A stretch of 64,000 nt of DNA from Stenotrophomonas tumulicola. Lineage in GTDB: Bacteria > Pseudomonadota > Gammaproteobacteria > Xanthomonadales > Xanthomonadaceae. Below are positions 63,799-64,000 of this stretch, in pieces; the stretch's first letter is position 1; every line of letters starts with the position of its first letter. Where the stretch lies: contig NZ_JACGXS010000005.1 of assembly GCF_014117215.1 (NCBI RefSeq), positions 241,726-305,725 of the forward strand, read 5' to 3'. The position numbers and the translations under genes are program-made. Below the pieces are notes generated by a model that was given only the letters and a program-made list of their open reading frames with translations, searched no databases and was not told the origin of the DNA.

Positions 63799-63990
63799 CC
63801 GTAGCGCCGGGCCATGCCCGGCGTCTGGTATCCGCCGGGCATGGCCCGGCGCTACCCTTGTTTTTCGCCGAAGGCGTGTTCGAATACGTATGACGCGCCG
63901 ACCACCACGCCGGAGCGGCTGCGCCGGGAGATTGAAGCGCTGCTGTAACCGTAGCGCCGGGCCATGCCCGGCGTCTGGTATCCGCCGGGC
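63743..63990 (+). repeat. Direct duplication of the gpx 3' end plus SMAG unit
   Basis: Bases 63743-63840 and 63893-63990 are direct repeats of 98 bp with two mismatches, 150 bp apart. Copy 1 holds the last 18 codons and stop of gpx and the first SMAG unit. Copy 2 keeps the reading frame (…DAPTTTPERLRREIEALL, stop) but has no gene body in front, so it is a gene fragment. Confidence 0.9.
63801..63855. repeat. SMAG-type palindrome pair after gpx
   Basis: GTAGCGCCGGGCCATGCCC ... GGCATGGCCCGGCGCTAC, a head-to-head pair. The first unit is repeated at 63951 as part of a larger duplication. Confidence 0.85.
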
Positions 63991-64000
63991 AGATCGGAAG
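63991..64000 (+). other. Window end matches Illumina adapter start
   Basis: AGATCGGAAG is the first ten bases of the standard Illumina TruSeq adapter. It replaces the sequence expected from copy 1 of the duplication (ATGGCCCGGC) exactly at the window end, which is a typical sign of untrimmed adapter at a contig end. Confidence 0.6.

Noticed and set aside
1..64000. tRNA, rRNA, integrase or prophage genes
   Set aside because: I looked for T-arm-like GGTTCGAATCC strings, CCA ends, integrase and capsid motifs in the gaps and found none; absence by eye is not proof for small RNAs.

Overview
The window is a gene-dense, high-GC stretch of chromosome from a gammaproteobacterium of the Xanthomonadaceae, most likely the Stenotrophomonas maltophilia complex. 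The evidence is the codon bias, the house-keeping gene order, a TonB receptor/LacI glycan locus, and above all many short stem-loops that begin with GTAG and contain a CCATG/CATGG core. These fit the SMAG (GTAG) palindromic repeat family described for S. maltophilia. I saw no prophage, integrase, rRNA, tRNA or CRISPR array.

Layout. 0-6.1 kb: start of gluQ, then htpX, suhB, trmJ, and a translationally coupled PhnD-like binding protein with a HAMP-GGDEF-EAL protein. 6.1-7.9 kb: epmB and efp, divergent. 8.0-11.5 kb: mtaD-like deaminase, ubiG, mupP/gph and a squalene/phytoene-synthase-like gene, followed by a tandem 43-bp palindrome array. 12-14.4 kb (minus): yidD, pyrC and an M23 peptidase. 14.8-16.0 kb: a DksA with a very long Lys/Ala-rich N-terminus and a reduced zinc site. 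16.1-22.9 kb (minus): a complete ccmABCDEFGHI cytochrome c maturation operon. 23-25.5 kb: methionine-type aminotransferase, omega-amidase and a small exported protein. 25.7-29.2 kb (minus): scpA, scpB and rluB. 29.5-30.1 kb: yciI-like gene and bolA.

30.2-43.5 kb is the main accessory block. It holds a LacI regulator, a large TonB-dependent receptor, then a tightly overlapping run of five genes: a glycoamylase-domain (GH144-like) lipoprotein, a sugar-binding lipoprotein, two MalF/MalG-type permeases and a 1056-residue multidomain glycoside hydrolase. An exported endonuclease/exonuclease/phosphatase-fold protein follows. Matching 14-bp LacI-type operators lie before lacI and before the lipoprotein gene. 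No ABC ATPase is encoded in the block. The best working model is uptake and breakdown of a glucan, possibly a beta-1,2-glucan.

43.6-64 kb: rne and rluC (divergent), zupT, a TonB-C-domain lipoprotein, phhB, nfuA, a proline/alanine-rich transmembrane repetitive protein, a barnase-like RNase with its barstar inhibitor, sodA, a degenerate endonuclease-fold protein, a POT peptide transporter, a rhomboid protease, a small GNAT, a DUF3298 lipoprotein, cfa, an orphan PPC-domain exported protein, dcp and a glutathione peroxidase. The 3' end of the peroxidase gene is partly duplicated downstream, and the window ends in bases identical to the start of an Illumina adapter, so the last ten bases should not be trusted.
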